Positions 29,392-39,410 of a DNA stretch of 64,000 bases are shown in pieces. A program made the translations under genes and the position numbers. Numbering within the stretch: position 1 is the stretch's first letter; every line of letters begins with the position of its first letter. The notes beneath the pieces were generated by a model. It was given only the letters and a program-made list of their open reading frames with translations. It was not told the DNA's origin and ran no database searches. This stretch comes from Alkalitalea saponilacus (lineage in GTDB: Bacteria > Bacteroidota > Bacteroidia > Bacteroidales > Marinilabiliaceae): contig NZ_FUYV01000004.1 of the NCBI RefSeq assembly GCF_900168165.1, forward strand, positions 51,048 to 115,047, given 5' to 3'.

Positions 29392-29452
29392 CCGAAATGA
29401 CTGTCCGCAATTAAACGAAATGACTGTCCGAATTGCTCCGGAATATGCAAGT
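29392..29452. mobile_element. Remnant terminal end of an IS21-like element
   Basis: Homology to icd breaks at 29391. The sequence CGAAATGACTGTCCG then occurs twice (29393-29407 and 29416-29430, 23-bp period), followed by AATTGCTCCGGAATATGCAA. Multiple short repeats close to a terminus and a ctCCGGAATatgcaa-like tail resemble IS21-family ends. No transposase genes remain; assignment is from memory of the family pattern. Confidence 0.45.
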
Positions 29453-29453
29453 A

Positions 29454-32150
29454 TTACTTTACAGCATTCTTGTTAACATCTATAAGCCGTAAAATCTGCA
29501 TAGCAGCAAGTCCCCATTGAGCCGCATAATTAGTAGAAATATCAGGTGCTTCAATTATTGGATTTAAAGAATAAAGCGATTTAATTTCAACAGTCTTAGG
29601 TATTTTTAAAGATCTTTCAGCATCATTAAGTATGAATTCTTCCCAGGCGCGTAAAGCCAATTCTTTATCTGATTTTTTCATTGAAGCATAAGCTGTTAAT
29701 CGAGAATGTCCTTGCCTAAGGCCTCTGTTGCGCGAGACTGTTCCCAATACCGCATATTGCTCTTCATCGGAAGCATTATAAAGTTTGCAATACTGCAACC
29801 ATGCTTCTTCAAATTCAGGAATGTCAATCAGGTCAATAAGTTCAGCAACAATTTCAACCAGACCAAAAACGGCATTTAAATGGGAAACAACAATTTGATC
29901 GCTCTCGGAGATTTCAAAAGCTCCTGACTCAACATCCATCATACCAACACCGGTAAAGAAGCCCTGAGGTTGGGCGGCTATTGATTTCATTCCATTGCGA
30001 ATTCTGTTGTATGATGCTTTGTTCTTATTGCGCTCCCAATCGGTTAGCCAGGCTGACACGATTGATCCCCAGTCTGTTCCAAAACTTAACAATACTTTGG
30101 AGGGATCACTTAAATCAACATCAACTCTTTTTCGAAGTGGGGGCACATCGTGAAGTGACCGATGAGCCTCAATCTGAGCATCCATTAAGTCTCCTACACG
30201 TTCATCGGCTGTGAGATAGTAATAATATCGCCTGTTAGCAACCGTGCTGATTCTTAATTGTTTGGCACTGCACCCCCAATGTAGGACATTATGCCGGGAG
30301 CCTAGTGGCGCAAATGATCCAATGTGATGAACATCAACTTCTCCGGTGTGACGTGTCATGGCCTCAGCCATCCTAAATGCATCCGCTCTGCCGGAATGGA
30401 GAAAATAGTACCATAACCAAATATCTGTAGCAAGTTCTGAATTGTCCCAGGCATACCCACCAACATCATATCTCCACACATGGCGGTCATAATCGTAGGT
30501 GTGCATAAAATCACCATAATCCCAGAAACCATACCAATTATGCATATCCACGCTTTTCTTATAATAATCAAATAGCCAATCTAACTTGTCGGTAACTTGA
30601 TTTCTAATTGGATCTGTGTCAGATGAATCTTTTACAGTCCATAAACCACCAAAAACTCCTGCATCATGGATATGTTGAAGATCGGCTATCAATATAGGCG
30701 GCTTGGCAACGGAGGCAGCGTAACTAGCAAATTTTTCTCTTGGGGGAGTTTTACCCGGAACCCATAAATCCAGTTCACTGGTTCTGGCGACACCTATGGG
30801 ACGACCAAAACCTGGTTCATAATCCTCATAAATGATCTCAAGACCTTCCCATTGTTTCTCGTATGTATCCATACCCATTCCGTCGTGATAAAATCGCAGA
30901 TCCATAGGATCTGATTCAGGTGCCCATAACCACAAAGTAACTTGCGCGTTGTCGGTATTTGCCTTTCGTATATCGATTTGAGCAGGATAAGATTGCCAAA
31001 AATTCCTAATTCCAAATCCCACACCTCCCAAGGGTGAACCTACAAAACCAGCTCCGGAGGAGCGAGAACCATTACCTGCATTTAGCCATGCATGACCCGG
31101 TGCAGTTCTTTTTCTTATTCTGAATGCATTTGCGGAAGATTGAAATAGGGTATAATCACCAAAAGTCGGAATATAAGGTAAGCCACGACGCACTCTTTCA
31201 GGAAACTCTTCAACAGCAGGTGTCATCCGGCCCTCCAATTGAGCTGAAATAATTTCCGGTCCGGGATCACGGCGTAATCCTGTCAACCCTTTAACTGCTT
31301 CTGCAAAAATACCATCATTCTCTCCAGAAAAACGGATGTGCCGATCGTGCATTTGTGCATTGTGCATGGGAACATCAAAACGAACTCCGATACCACGAAT
31401 AAAATCTTTCTCTTCATCTCCATCATATGTAATGGAGTGCATAATTCTAATATTTTCTGATCCCGCATAAAAATACAAACGAACTGAAAAAGGCATGAGC
31501 TGAGTATTATTATCCGATTGATGAATACCTGATAGTTTTACAACAGATCGTATCGGTCCGTCTTGCTCCAATAACACATCTTTGATTTGTCCCGTAAAAT
31601 GGGTTGTTACAACTGCGAATTCCGGACTTAATTCAGGTGTGTTTTGGTGCAAAACCACCAAATGTCCATTTTTTGCAGATATCACACCTTCGCGAGATAT
31701 GGACTCAAAAATGTTTGATCCGGATTTGTTAATGGTAACTTCCACTATTCCGGTTTTAATGGTTATTGATTTTTTATCTTCAATTACTTTAAGAGAGTTC
31801 TTGTATATCGGATTTAAATCCTCAATTAACTTTAGGCTTTCAGGCAAATGGTCGTGGGGGCTAACTGCTACTGCAGTCCACTTAACTGAACCATCTGGCC
31901 AGAATGCGAATGGCCAGGTTTGAACATCAAGAGATGTATGTTCATCACTCATTAGTTTAAAGGTCAGGTCTGGTTCAATTAACCCGCGCTCCCAAGGTAC
32001 ACCAAAGGTTGTACCTGAAAAGTGAGATGGAGCAGACTGATCAAGCCAATTTATGTTGGCTCTTTTATTAGGGTTTTCTGCAAATCCAATATTGAAGTTG
32101 GTTAGGATGATGGATAAGATCCACACAGGCAAAAGTTTATTTTTTTTCAT
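29454..32150 (-). CDS. Exo-rhamnogalacturonan-lyase-like (PcRGLX/YetA family) secreted protein
   Basis: 898 residues from the ATG at 32150 (MKKNKLLPVWILSIILTNFNIGFAEN, signal peptide); the frame runs 48 bases further upstream to a weak start. The N-terminal beta-sandwich has FGVPWERGLIEPD and QTWPFAFWPDGSVKWTAVAV, the hallmark of PcRGLX/YetA-like proteins. A central beta domain and a C-terminal alpha-barrel-like region (WYGFWDYGDFMHTYDYDRHVWRYDVGGYAWDNSE) follow. Known relatives are exo-acting pectin/rhamnogalacturonan lyases; ulvan-type substrates are possible. It lies between the duplicated lysR-icd ends and downstream of the DUF6250-like lipoprotein, with no SusC/SusD genes nearby. Confidence 0.78.
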   Translation of the reverse strand: MKKNKLLPVWILSIILTNFNIGFAENPNKRANINWLDQSAPSHFSGTTFGVPWERGLIEPDLTFKLMSDEHTSLDVQTWPFAFWPDGSVKWTAVAVSPHDHLPESLKLIEDLNPIYKNSLKVIEDKKSITIKTGIVEVTINKSGSNIFESISREGVISAKNGHLVVLHQNTPELSPEFAVVTTHFTGQIKDVLLEQDGPIRSVVKLSGIHQSDNNTQLMPFSVRLYFYAGSENIRIMHSITYDGDEEKDFIRGIGVRFDVPMHNAQMHDRHIRFSGENDGIFAEAVKGLTGLRRDPGPEIISAQLEGRMTPAVEEFPERVRRGLPYIPTFGDYTLFQSSANAFRIRKRTAPGHAWLNAGNGSRSSGAGFVGSPLGGVGFGIRNFWQSYPAQIDIRKANTDNAQVTLWLWAPESDPMDLRFYHDGMGMDTYEKQWEGLEIIYEDYEPGFGRPIGVARTSELDLWVPGKTPPREKFASYAASVAKPPILIADLQHIHDAGVFGGLWTVKDSSDTDPIRNQVTDKLDWLFDYYKKSVDMHNWYGFWDYGDFMHTYDYDRHVWRYDVGGYAWDNSELATDIWLWYYFLHSGRADAFRMAEAMTRHTGEVDVHHIGSFAPLGSRHNVLHWGCSAKQLRISTVANRRYYYYLTADERVGDLMDAQIEAHRSLHDVPPLRKRVDVDLSDPSKVLLSFGTDWGSIVSAWLTDWERNKNKASYNRIRNGMKSIAAQPQGFFTGVGMMDVESGAFEISESDQIVVSHLNAVFGLVEIVAELIDLIDIPEFEEAWLQYCKLYNASDEEQYAVLGTVSRNRGLRQGHSRLTAYASMKKSDKELALRAWEEFILNDAERSLKIPKTVEIKSLYSLNPIIEAPDISTNYAAQWGLAAMQILRLIDVNKNAVK

Positions 32151-32239
32151 TGTAATATGAGGTGTTTGGTACATCGTCTTTAATGAAAGAAGTTCCAAGT
32201 GAATGATTTATTAAATTGGGCTAACAAGTTTTTCAGAAA

Positions 32240-32941
32240 CTAGTGGATTTTATAAATATTTATAAAATCAATGTGGTGTCGTGACCATGTTGACCGAAAA
32301 CCAAAATATCCACTGGTGAGTGGTTCCGAGTCCTCATACTCAAAATAGCACAGATCATTCATCCAAAATGATATGTTACCATTATTTACTTTAATTTTCA
32401 CATTATATGTGGTATTTGCTTCAAGTAAATAGGGTGGTTCATTTTTTTCTTCAATAATTATCCTTTCGCCATACCCATCATACTTTCTGAATCTGGTTGT
32501 GGTGTTATAGTTTCCTCCAACTCCAACATAATATTGAGATAAATCATCATATTCCTCAAATTTCCCAGATCGGGTGAAGAGGTTTTCATTATTTGGATCA
32601 GATGCCATCCAAAATTGATTCAGATCAGATAAACGGTCGTTTATTCCATCTTCAACCATTACGGTTCTCTGGTATTCAATGATGTAGTTTCCACTCAGTT
32701 CTTTGTTGAGCCAAACTGTTACACCTCCCTCTGTATCGGTAATAAGTTGACCATTTTCAACATAAACCCTTGATTGTGGCGTGGAGTCGATTTCAACCAC
32801 CCATTTCATTTTATTCAGGCCATTTGAAAAATCGTCGCTGAATATTAATTCCTTTGTTATATTAACTGAAGAGGAAGATCCGCCACAGGATGAAAGGGCG
32901 ATAATTAACAGTATTGATAAAATTGTACTTACTTGTTTCAT
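32240..32941 (-). CDS. DUF6250-like lectin-fold lipoprotein
   Basis: 233 residues. Lipoprotein signal with lipobox LSSCGGSSSS (Cys about residue 19). The rest is beta-rich: LIFSDDFSNGLNKMKWVVEIDSTPQSRVYVENGQLITDTEGGVTVWLNKELSGNYIIEY, and near the end GYFGFRSTWSRHHIDFINIYKI, a concanavalin-like jelly roll as in DUF6250 proteins of polysaccharide loci. It probably binds or trims glycan at the outer membrane. It is 89 bases upstream of the lyase-like gene on the same strand. Confidence 0.7.
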   Translation of the reverse strand: MKQVSTILSILLIIALSSCGGSSSSVNITKELIFSDDFSNGLNKMKWVVEIDSTPQSRVYVENGQLITDTEGGVTVWLNKELSGNYIIEYQRTVMVEDGINDRLSDLNQFWMASDPNNENLFTRSGKFEEYDDLSQYYVGVGGNYNTTTRFRKYDGYGERIIIEEKNEPPYLLEANTTYNVKIKVNNGNISFWMNDLCYFEYEDSEPLTSGYFGFRSTWSRHHIDFINIYKIH

Positions 32942-32951
32942 GATAAAGGCA

Positions 32952-32977
32952 TTTTGTATTTAACGCAAAATACAAAA
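32952..32977. promoter_or_regulatory. Inverted repeat upstream of the DUF6250-like gene
   Basis: TTTTGTATTT, AACGCA, AAATACAAAA: a perfect 10-bp inverted repeat 11 bases before the start codon, containing a TATTTTG on the minus strand that resembles a -7 box. Could be an operator for the cassette. Confidence 0.4.
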
Positions 32978-33047
32978 ATCAAAGAAGTTTTTAATGATAA
33001 TTCACAAAAACATGTCATAACAAGTTTGGTTTTATTAATTAATATAT

Positions 33048-33625
33048 TTCAAACCAGTTAAATTAATTTATTATATTATTATCCTTCTCTTTTTCGATAT
33101 ATTTAAATAGGCTGAAGCTTACGATGTAAGCTTTTTATCTTTTTTCCAGATTAAATACCATGTTGAAATTATCGGGAATCCTTTCACCGGAATGATTTGT
33201 AGTTGTCGATTCTGTAGTTCTTTTTTTATACCAATCAGGGGCGTAATAGAATAGCCTAATCCTGCAATGACTGCTTGTTTTACAGCTTCATTGGTGGTAA
33301 GTTCCATCTGTTTTGTGATGGGCAGGTTGTTTTCAAAAATGAATTTTTCCATAACGTGCCTTGTTCGCGGTAAATAAGTGGCATGTTTTCAAATATTCTC
33401 TTTTCATATTTTTTCCGCAGCAGTGGCTATCTCTTTCCCAAAATCAGTCACAAAAATCCTCCGGTTTATAATTTCAATCAATGGCACTTCGAACTGTTCC
33501 TGAAAGTTTTTTAGTTGAATTGAGACTGCCGGTTGGGTGAAATATAACTCTTATGCAGCTTTTGTGATGCTGTTTGTTTGCACCACTTTCTGATAAATCC
33601 GTAATTGATTAAGTGTGTAGTTCAT
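33048..33625 (-). pseudogene. Decayed second copy of the LysR regulator
   Basis: Aligns to 28232-29155. It has lost the last codons, a 13-base segment between CCTTGTTC direct repeats (near 33361), and about 320 bases of the central region (junction in the T-run near 33410). Further frameshifts and a TTATGC stop-creating change near 33552 are present. Upstream sequence and operator remain next to the intact icd. Confidence 0.88.
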
Positions 33626-33718
33626 AAATATTCTTTATGTATTGTATTGTAAATTTAAATAAAAACTTATGAATAAATTTTCTCAATTTGTGTTTGCTTA
33701 ATTCAAAATTTTATAAAA

Positions 33719-35155
33719 ATGACCAGAATAACAGTTGCAAAAGGGGATGGCATTGGCCCCGAAATAATGGATGCTACACTAGCAATCATAAAAGCTGCCG
33801 GAGCAAAAATTGACGTGGATGAAATTGAGGTTGGAGAAAAGGTCTATCTGGCCGGCAATACTGCCGGTATTGCAAAAGAGTCGTGGGACATCATTCGCAG
33901 AAATAAAATATTTCTGAAAGCTCCCATCACTACTCCACAGGGGGGAGGATATAAAAGTCTGAATGTTACCACCAGAAAATTTTTAGGATTGTATGCCAAC
34001 ATTCGTCCTTGTATCAGTTTGCATCCATTTGTGAAAACCAAACATCCACAAATGAACATTGTAATTGTACGTGAGAATGAAGAGGATCTTTATGCCGGTA
34101 TTGAGCATCAGCAAACCGATGAAGTTGTGCAATGCTTGAAGTTGATTAGTCGTCCCGGATGTGAGAAAATTGTTCGTTATGCATTTGAATATGCAAAACA
34201 ATATGGTCGGAAAAAAGTAACATGTTTCACCAAAGACAACATAATGAAACAAACCGACGGTTTGTTTCACCAGGTGTTTGATGAAATAGCAAAAGATTAT
34301 CCCACCATAGAAAATGAACATTGGATCATTGATATTGGTGCTGCAAAAATGGCTGATACTCCGGAGGCTTTCGATGTCATTGTGATGCCCAACTTGTACG
34401 GTGATGTTTTGAGTGATGTCGCTGCTCAAATAGCCGGTTCTGTTGGTTTGGCCGGCTCAGCAAACATAGGAGAGGAGTGTGCCATGTTCGAAGCCATACA
34501 TGGTTCCGCTCCGAGAAGAGCAGGACAAAATATGGCCAATCCTTCTGGTTTGTTGCAAGGAGCTGTACTCATGCTGGTTCACATTGGCCAGGTTGAAGTA
34601 GCCGAGAAAGTTCAGAACGCGTGGCTTAAAACCATCGAGGATGGAATACATACTTACGACATTTTTAAAGAAGGTACCAGTCGAGAAAAAGTGGGGACAA
34701 AGGAATTTGCAGATGCAGTGATCAGCAATCTTGGTCAAAAACCATCGCAATTACCCGCTGTCAGTTTATCCGGAAATGCAGCCCTTAACCTTCCAAAGTA
34801 TCAGAGGAAACCTGCCCAGAAAAAGGAACTTTTGGGTGTCGATCTGTTTGTTCACTGGAACGGTTCCAGCTCCGATGATCTGGCAGACATTCTTAAAAAA
34901 GTTAACACCCCTTCTGTGCAATTAAGTATGATAACCAATCGCGGAATTAAAGTCTTCCCCGATGGTTTTTCTGAAACTTTTTGCACCGATCATTGGCGAT
35001 GCAGATTCAAGCATATAGATGAAAAAAATATTTCCAAACAGGATATCATTCAACTAATGCAAACTGCTGTTGATAATGATATTGATGTTATAAAAACTGA
35101 AAATTTGTATGCTTTTGAAGGGAAGCCTGCTTTTTCATTGGGACAGGGTCAATAA
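33719..35155 (+). CDS. icd: Isocitrate dehydrogenase
   Basis: 478 residues. Oxidative decarboxylation of isocitrate to 2-oxoglutarate in the TCA cycle. Seen: MTRITVAKGDGIGPEIM, VRENEEDLYAGIEH (substrate region), TCFTKDNIMKQTDG, NLYGDVLSDVAAQIAGSVGLAGSANIG, FEAIHGSAPRRAG. About 140 residues of C-terminal extension (from KYQRKPAQKKELLGVDLFVHW) match the longer Thermus/Bacteroidota IDH type. The promoter region and lysR remnant upstream match the left-hand duplicate. Confidence 0.95.
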   Translation: MTRITVAKGDGIGPEIMDATLAIIKAAGAKIDVDEIEVGEKVYLAGNTAGIAKESWDIIRRNKIFLKAPITTPQGGGYKSLNVTTRKFLGLYANIRPCISLHPFVKTKHPQMNIVIVRENEEDLYAGIEHQQTDEVVQCLKLISRPGCEKIVRYAFEYAKQYGRKKVTCFTKDNIMKQTDGLFHQVFDEIAKDYPTIENEHWIIDIGAAKMADTPEAFDVIVMPNLYGDVLSDVAAQIAGSVGLAGSANIGEECAMFEAIHGSAPRRAGQNMANPSGLLQGAVLMLVHIGQVEVAEKVQNAWLKTIEDGIHTYDIFKEGTSREKVGTKEFADAVISNLGQKPSQLPAVSLSGNAALNLPKYQRKPAQKKELLGVDLFVHWNGSSSDDLADILKKVNTPSVQLSMITNRGIKVFPDGFSETFCTDHWRCRFKHIDEKNISKQDIIQLMQTAVDNDIDVIKTENLYAFEGKPAFSLGQGQ

Positions 35156-35164
35156 ATATTAATG

Positions 35165-35190
35165 CCACCAGCCTCATTTGAGGCTGGTGG
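35165..35190. terminator. Hairpin between convergent icd and DUF2867 genes
   Basis: CCACCAGCCTCA, TT, TGAGGCTGGTGG: perfect 12-bp stem 9 bases after the icd stop and 16 bases from the stop of the convergent gene. No long T-run on either strand, but the position suits a shared terminator. Confidence 0.55.
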
Positions 35191-35205
35191 ACTTATAACA
35201 TCAAG

Positions 35206-35763
35206 CTAATTATTCAATATCTCTCTTTCTAATTGTTGAATGGTCTTTTTTAGGGAAGCCCGAACCAATAGTTTGTGAATGGGTTTAACGGGGAAAAAAT
35301 AGATGTTTCCAAAAATGTTGTTGAATTTTACTGCAGTGGTAATGGTTAATTTTGTTTTGTTATTTCCATTGCCTCCATTTTCAGTCAATAAGGAAACTCT
35401 GAAATTTAAATGTTTGTCGTTTTCTCCTAGTATATATTCATTTTCTGACTGGTCGAATAATTTAAAAATACCTATTTGTTCTCCAATCAAATATTCAGTC
35501 TTATCTAATTGCTTAGTCGCATTTGTTGTCTTATTCGATGTTTTTAAGCCAAATATCCCCACAATTTTATCTCTAAGAACCAACAATTGATCGCCCCATC
35601 TAGGACCACTGTTCTTGAATTGATTAAGAAAATCTACCTTGTTGATTTTCTTTCCATTTGTAGTGATAAAACCACAAAAACTATCAATGTAATTAAAAGG
35701 TTCTTCAATTTTGTTCAAAATTGAAGCTTTAGGAATTTTGTTCTGTTTTGTAATTGTAATCAT
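35206..35763 (-). CDS. DUF2867-type protein
   Basis: 185 residues, no signal peptide. Alpha/beta composition with RWGDQLLVLRDKIVGIFGLK near residue 60, then FKLFDQSENEYILGENDKHLNFRVSLLTE and VKFNNIFGNIYFFPVKPIHKLLVRASLKK, the pattern of the DUF2867 (SRPBCC-like) family. Function unknown. Convergent with icd. Confidence 0.7.
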   Translation of the reverse strand: MITITKQNKIPKASILNKIEEPFNYIDSFCGFITTNGKKINKVDFLNQFKNSGPRWGDQLLVLRDKIVGIFGLKTSNKTTNATKQLDKTEYLIGEQIGIFKLFDQSENEYILGENDKHLNFRVSLLTENGGNGNNKTKLTITTAVKFNNIFGNIYFFPVKPIHKLLVRASLKKTIQQLEREILNN

Positions 35764-36088
35764 TCCAGTGATTTATATTAATAGTTTTTTAAAGATACTC
35801 ATTCTTTGGCAATTTAATTATCATATTTGGCGGTATGAAAGTGAATAACTTAATTTGCTGATCCAAAAAAAATCATAACTTTATGAAACACCCAATTTCA
35901 ATTAATAGAAGAGAATTTGCGGACTAATGTTGAGGTTTTTTTGGGAAATATTTATTTTAACTTTACGAAATATTAAATACTAATTTATCATCATATGAAA
36001 TGGTTTTTTAGTGATTTATTATTCATTAATTTAACTTTTATAGACTTGGTTGGGAAGCGAAACCAATAAAATATCGACATTCTGGATA
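35764..36088. other. AT-rich intergenic region
   Basis: 325 bases without a supportable ORF. TTTTAACTTTACG near 35955 resembles a weak -7 box (TAACTTTA) for the histidine kinase. Nothing else recognisable. Confidence 0.5.
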
Positions 36089-37501
36089 ATGAATAATAAA
36101 GCAGATCAAAGATACTTTAAGGAAGATTTTGAAAGATATTTGGGACGAGTTTTTTTGAAAAATCTAACTCTGGTTCTTTCACTTGGTATATTGATTTTAA
36201 CCTTTTACATTTATTCCGATTGGAACGTCAGGCAAAACCCTTTGGCTGTAACTACACGTCTGCTTCCTTTATCATTGATTGTTATTCTATTAATTACTCA
36301 CCTGATATCCAAACATAAATACTACAAATTTAAGAGTTATATATATGTGTCAATTTATTTGGCACTTCAGCTGATGATGTATGGAAAGTGTCTCATTCAC
36401 TTGCATGACGATGGATTAGCTCCAAGTGTAACAGGAACCATATTGGTGATTTTCTTAATTTCTCTGGACATAAAACAGAGCGACAGATTAACGGCTTTCA
36501 TTTATGCATTTCCAATCACTGTTTTTTCGCTGATTCTTATTTTTATTCATCAACCTTCCAGCAAGGAATTTATTGTTTTGGCCGATATATATCCAATAAT
36601 CGCTGTCGGGTTTATCATAAATAGAATGCAATACAGACTAAGATTCAGGCTTTTTAAATCCAATAAACTATTAAACCTGGAGCGGTCAAGAACTAAGACT
36701 TTGTACGACGAAACCTTATTGGCCAATGACCTGCTTGAGAAAAAAGCAGTAGAATCTTTTCAGATTAAAGAAGAAATTGAAAAGAAAAACCAAGAGCTTG
36801 AAAAATTGAATCAAGCTAAAGATAAGTTTCTTGGCATTATAGCCCACGATTTAAAGAACCCAATCAGCACCATATGGGGCCTCTCGGATTTACTGATGTT
36901 GAAAAACGAACTTGATGAAAAGAATAAAGTAGAATGCATTCAAACAATTAATGAAAGCATTAAACACACTCATGGTTTGTTGGAAAATTTGCTGGATTGG
37001 GCCAGAGCTCAGAGTAATACAATTGTCTTCAAACCAATACATTTTAGACCATATGAGAAAGTAGAGAAGGAACTAAGATTATTGCATCAAATGGCTGAAA
37101 AGAAGTCAATCTCTTTTAAAAATACAATACCCTGTGGCTTTGTAATGTTTGCTGATGAAAATATGTTTGAAACCATTGTTCGAAACTTGATATCAAATGC
37201 AATAAAGTACACACAAAAAAACGGGAAAATTGAAATATCAGCTCAATTGATTCAAAAAGAAAGTGATGAGAAAGTTCTGCTTTCGGTAGCTGATAATGGT
37301 ATTGGCATGAATAAATCCCAGTTATCAGGCTTGTTTAGAATATCAGATAATACTTCTACCAAGGGAACCGAAAATGAAGCAGGAACCGGATTGGGCTTAC
37401 TATTATGTAAAGAATTCATTGATATTCATAATGGAATAATCTGTGTTAAAAGTAAACCTGGAGAAGGAAGTGTTTTTCAATGTTTTTTCCCTCTTAATTA
37501 A
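36089..37501 (+). CDS. Membrane sensor histidine kinase
   Basis: 470 residues from the ATG at 36089 (a TTG at 36050 is possible). About six transmembrane helices between residues 25 and 190, then a coiled coil (LLEKKAVESFQIKEEIEKKNQELEKLNQAKDK), a HisKA domain with the phospho-His in FLGIIAHDLKNPIS, and a HATPase domain with NLISNAIKYT, DNGIGM and GTGLGLLLCKEFI. No response regulator adjoins it, so it is an orphan kinase here. Its catalytic half resembles that of the TPR kinase at 48090. Confidence 0.92.
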   Translation: MNNKADQRYFKEDFERYLGRVFLKNLTLVLSLGILILTFYIYSDWNVRQNPLAVTTRLLPLSLIVILLITHLISKHKYYKFKSYIYVSIYLALQLMMYGKCLIHLHDDGLAPSVTGTILVIFLISLDIKQSDRLTAFIYAFPITVFSLILIFIHQPSSKEFIVLADIYPIIAVGFIINRMQYRLRFRLFKSNKLLNLERSRTKTLYDETLLANDLLEKKAVESFQIKEEIEKKNQELEKLNQAKDKFLGIIAHDLKNPISTIWGLSDLLMLKNELDEKNKVECIQTINESIKHTHGLLENLLDWARAQSNTIVFKPIHFRPYEKVEKELRLLHQMAEKKSISFKNTIPCGFVMFADENMFETIVRNLISNAIKYTQKNGKIEISAQLIQKESDEKVLLSVADNGIGMNKSQLSGLFRISDNTSTKGTENEAGTGLGLLLCKEFIDIHNGIICVKSKPGEGSVFQCFFPLN

Positions 37502-37605
37502 TGAAGTTATTGATGCCAATATGATATTATTTTTCTTTCTTCAGAATTGTCTTGCTTTCGCTACAACAAAATTTTCAATTTGTTTGTTTACTAACAGATT
37601 GGTAA

Positions 37606-37656
37606 ACCTTTCCTGATTTCTGGTGAAAACTTATGATTTGTAAAATCAGGAAGGGT
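37606..37656. repeat. Inverted repeat in ilvD upstream region
   Basis: ACCTTTCCTGATTT (37606-37619) and AAATCAGGAAGGGT (37643-37656) form a 14-bp stem with one G-T pair around a 23-base loop. It may terminate the kinase transcript or act in the ilvD leader; no leader peptide was found. Confidence 0.45.
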
Positions 37657-37702
37657 AAATTAGTCTTACCTATATAAGTAAACAACAACTAAAACATTAA
37701 TC

Positions 37703-39382
37703 ATGGCAGAAAAGCTTAATAAATTCAGCCGCATAATAACTCAAGACGATAGTTTACCCGCTGCTCAGGCAATGCTCTACGCCATAGGCATGGATGAAAA
37801 CGACCAGAAAAAAGCACAGGTTGGAATTGTGAGTACCGGATTTCAAGGGAATCCCTGTAACATGCATTTGAACGATTTGGCAACGAGTGTTAAGAAGGAG
37901 GTCGATCGACAAGAGGATTTATACGGACTTATATTTCATACAATTGGAGTGAGTGACGGCATAACCAATGGTACCACCGGTATGATGTATTCATTGCCGT
38001 CCAGAGATTTGATTGCCGATTCCATTGAAATTGTAGTGAGTGCTCAATTTTACGATGCTGTTGTGCCTATTGTGGGGTGTGATAAAAATATGCCAGGAGC
38101 GATGATTGCATTAGGACGACTCAATCGGCCAGCTATTATGATGTATGGAGGAACGGTAAAAAAAGGTCAATGGAAAGGCCAGGATTTGAATATTGTATCT
38201 GCCTTTGAAGCATATGGAGAGCGTTTGCGGGGAAATATTTCCGATTTCGACTATAAAGGGATAATCAAACATAGTATCCCCGGAGCAGGTGCCTGTGGTG
38301 GAATGTATACTGCAAATTCAATGGCCGCGGCCATTGAATGTATGGGAATGAGTTTGCCTTACTCCTCTTCGAACCCTGCGGTGAGTCCACAAAAATTCAG
38401 CGAGGCTGAACGCATCGCAAAAGCAATACGAGTGGTTCTTGAATTGGATCTGAAACCACGTGATATCATGACCCGAAAAGCTTTTGAAAATGCCATTTCA
38501 CTAATAATGGCTTTAGGAGGCTCTACCAATGCCGTAATTCATCTTATTGCCATGGCAAAAGCTGTCGAGGTTCCTTTGAGCATCGATGATTTCCAGACGA
38601 TCAGCGACAGGGTTCCTTATCTGGCAGATTTAAAACCAAGCGGAAAGTATCTTATGGAGGATTTGCATGACATTGGTGGAATCCCGGGTGTAATGAAGTT
38701 TTTATTAAAAGAGGGGTTGTTAGATGGCTCGTGTATGACGGTTACCGGAAAAACACTTAGCGAAAATCTTGACGCAGTGCCCGAATTTCCTGCCGATCAG
38801 AATATTATAAGACCCGTTAGCAATCCGTTAAAAAAAACTGGTCATTTACAGATTTTATACGGAAATCTGGCAGAGAAAGGTGCCGTGGCCAAAATCACCG
38901 GTAAGGAAGGCTTGCGTTTTGAAGGCCCTGCCAGAGTTTATGACAATGAATCAGCAGCCATTGAGGGAATTAAAAATGAAGTTAAGCCGGGTGAAGTGAT
39001 AGTTATTCGTAACTGTGGACCAAAAGGTGGCCCGGGAATGCCTGAAATGCTCAAACCTACTGGTGCTGTAATGGGAGCCGGACTAGGTAAAGATGTGGCA
39101 CTGATTACCGATGGACGATTTTCCGGCGGTTCTCATGGTTTCGTTGTTGGCCACATAACTCCTGAAGCATACGAAGGAGGCGTGATAGGCCTTTTGAAAA
39201 ATGGAGATTTGATAACAATAGATATCACTAAAAATAGTATCTCTGTAAATCTCTCAGAAGAAGAGATTGCCGAAAGACGTAAAAGATGGAAACGCACAGA
39301 AGGTTTGGAACTTATAGGGATTCTCAAGAAGTTTCGTCGTTCTGTAAGTTCTGCATCGGATGGGTGTGTAACGGATGGGTAG
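37703..39382 (+). CDS. ilvD: Dihydroxy-acid dehydratase
   Basis: 559 residues, the usual length. Iron-sulfur enzyme of valine, leucine and isoleucine synthesis, converting dihydroxy-acids to 2-keto acids. Seen: [61 protein letters not shown], and near the end [14 protein letters not shown] and [15 protein letters not shown]. The cluster-ligand cysteines are present. No other ilv genes adjoin it. Confidence 0.96.
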   Translation: MAEKLNKFSRIITQDDSLPAAQAMLYAIGMDENDQKKAQVGIVSTGFQGNPCNMHLNDLATSVKKEVDRQEDLYGLIFHTIGVSDGITNGTTGMMYSLPSRDLIADSIEIVVSAQFYDAVVPIVGCDKNMPGAMIALGRLNRPAIMMYGGTVKKGQWKGQDLNIVSAFEAYGERLRGNISDFDYKGIIKHSIPGAGACGGMYTANSMAAAIECMGMSLPYSSSNPAVSPQKFSEAERIAKAIRVVLELDLKPRDIMTRKAFENAISLIMALGGSTNAVIHLIAMAKAVEVPLSIDDFQTISDRVPYLADLKPSGKYLMEDLHDIGGIPGVMKFLLKEGLLDGSCMTVTGKTLSENLDAVPEFPADQNIIRPVSNPLKKTGHLQILYGNLAEKGAVAKITGKEGLRFEGPARVYDNESAAIEGIKNEVKPGEVIVIRNCGPKGGPGMPEMLKPTGAVMGAGLGKDVALITDGRFSGGSHGFVVGHITPEAYEGGVIGLLKNGDLITIDITKNSISVNLSEEEIAERRKRWKRTEGLELIGILKKFRRSVSSASDGCVTDG

Positions 39383-39410
39383 GTTGGTTTATCAATTAAA
39401 CAATTAAACA

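Noticed and set aside
29454-32150. Heparinase II/III or alginate lyase assignment
   Set aside because: The N-terminal PWERG...WPDGSVKW pattern fits the PcRGLX/YetA family better, and no heparinase motifs were seen.
33119-33352. 77-codon ORF as a small LysR-domain protein
   Set aside because: It is a surviving piece of the decayed lysR copy, without start, HTH or complete effector domain.
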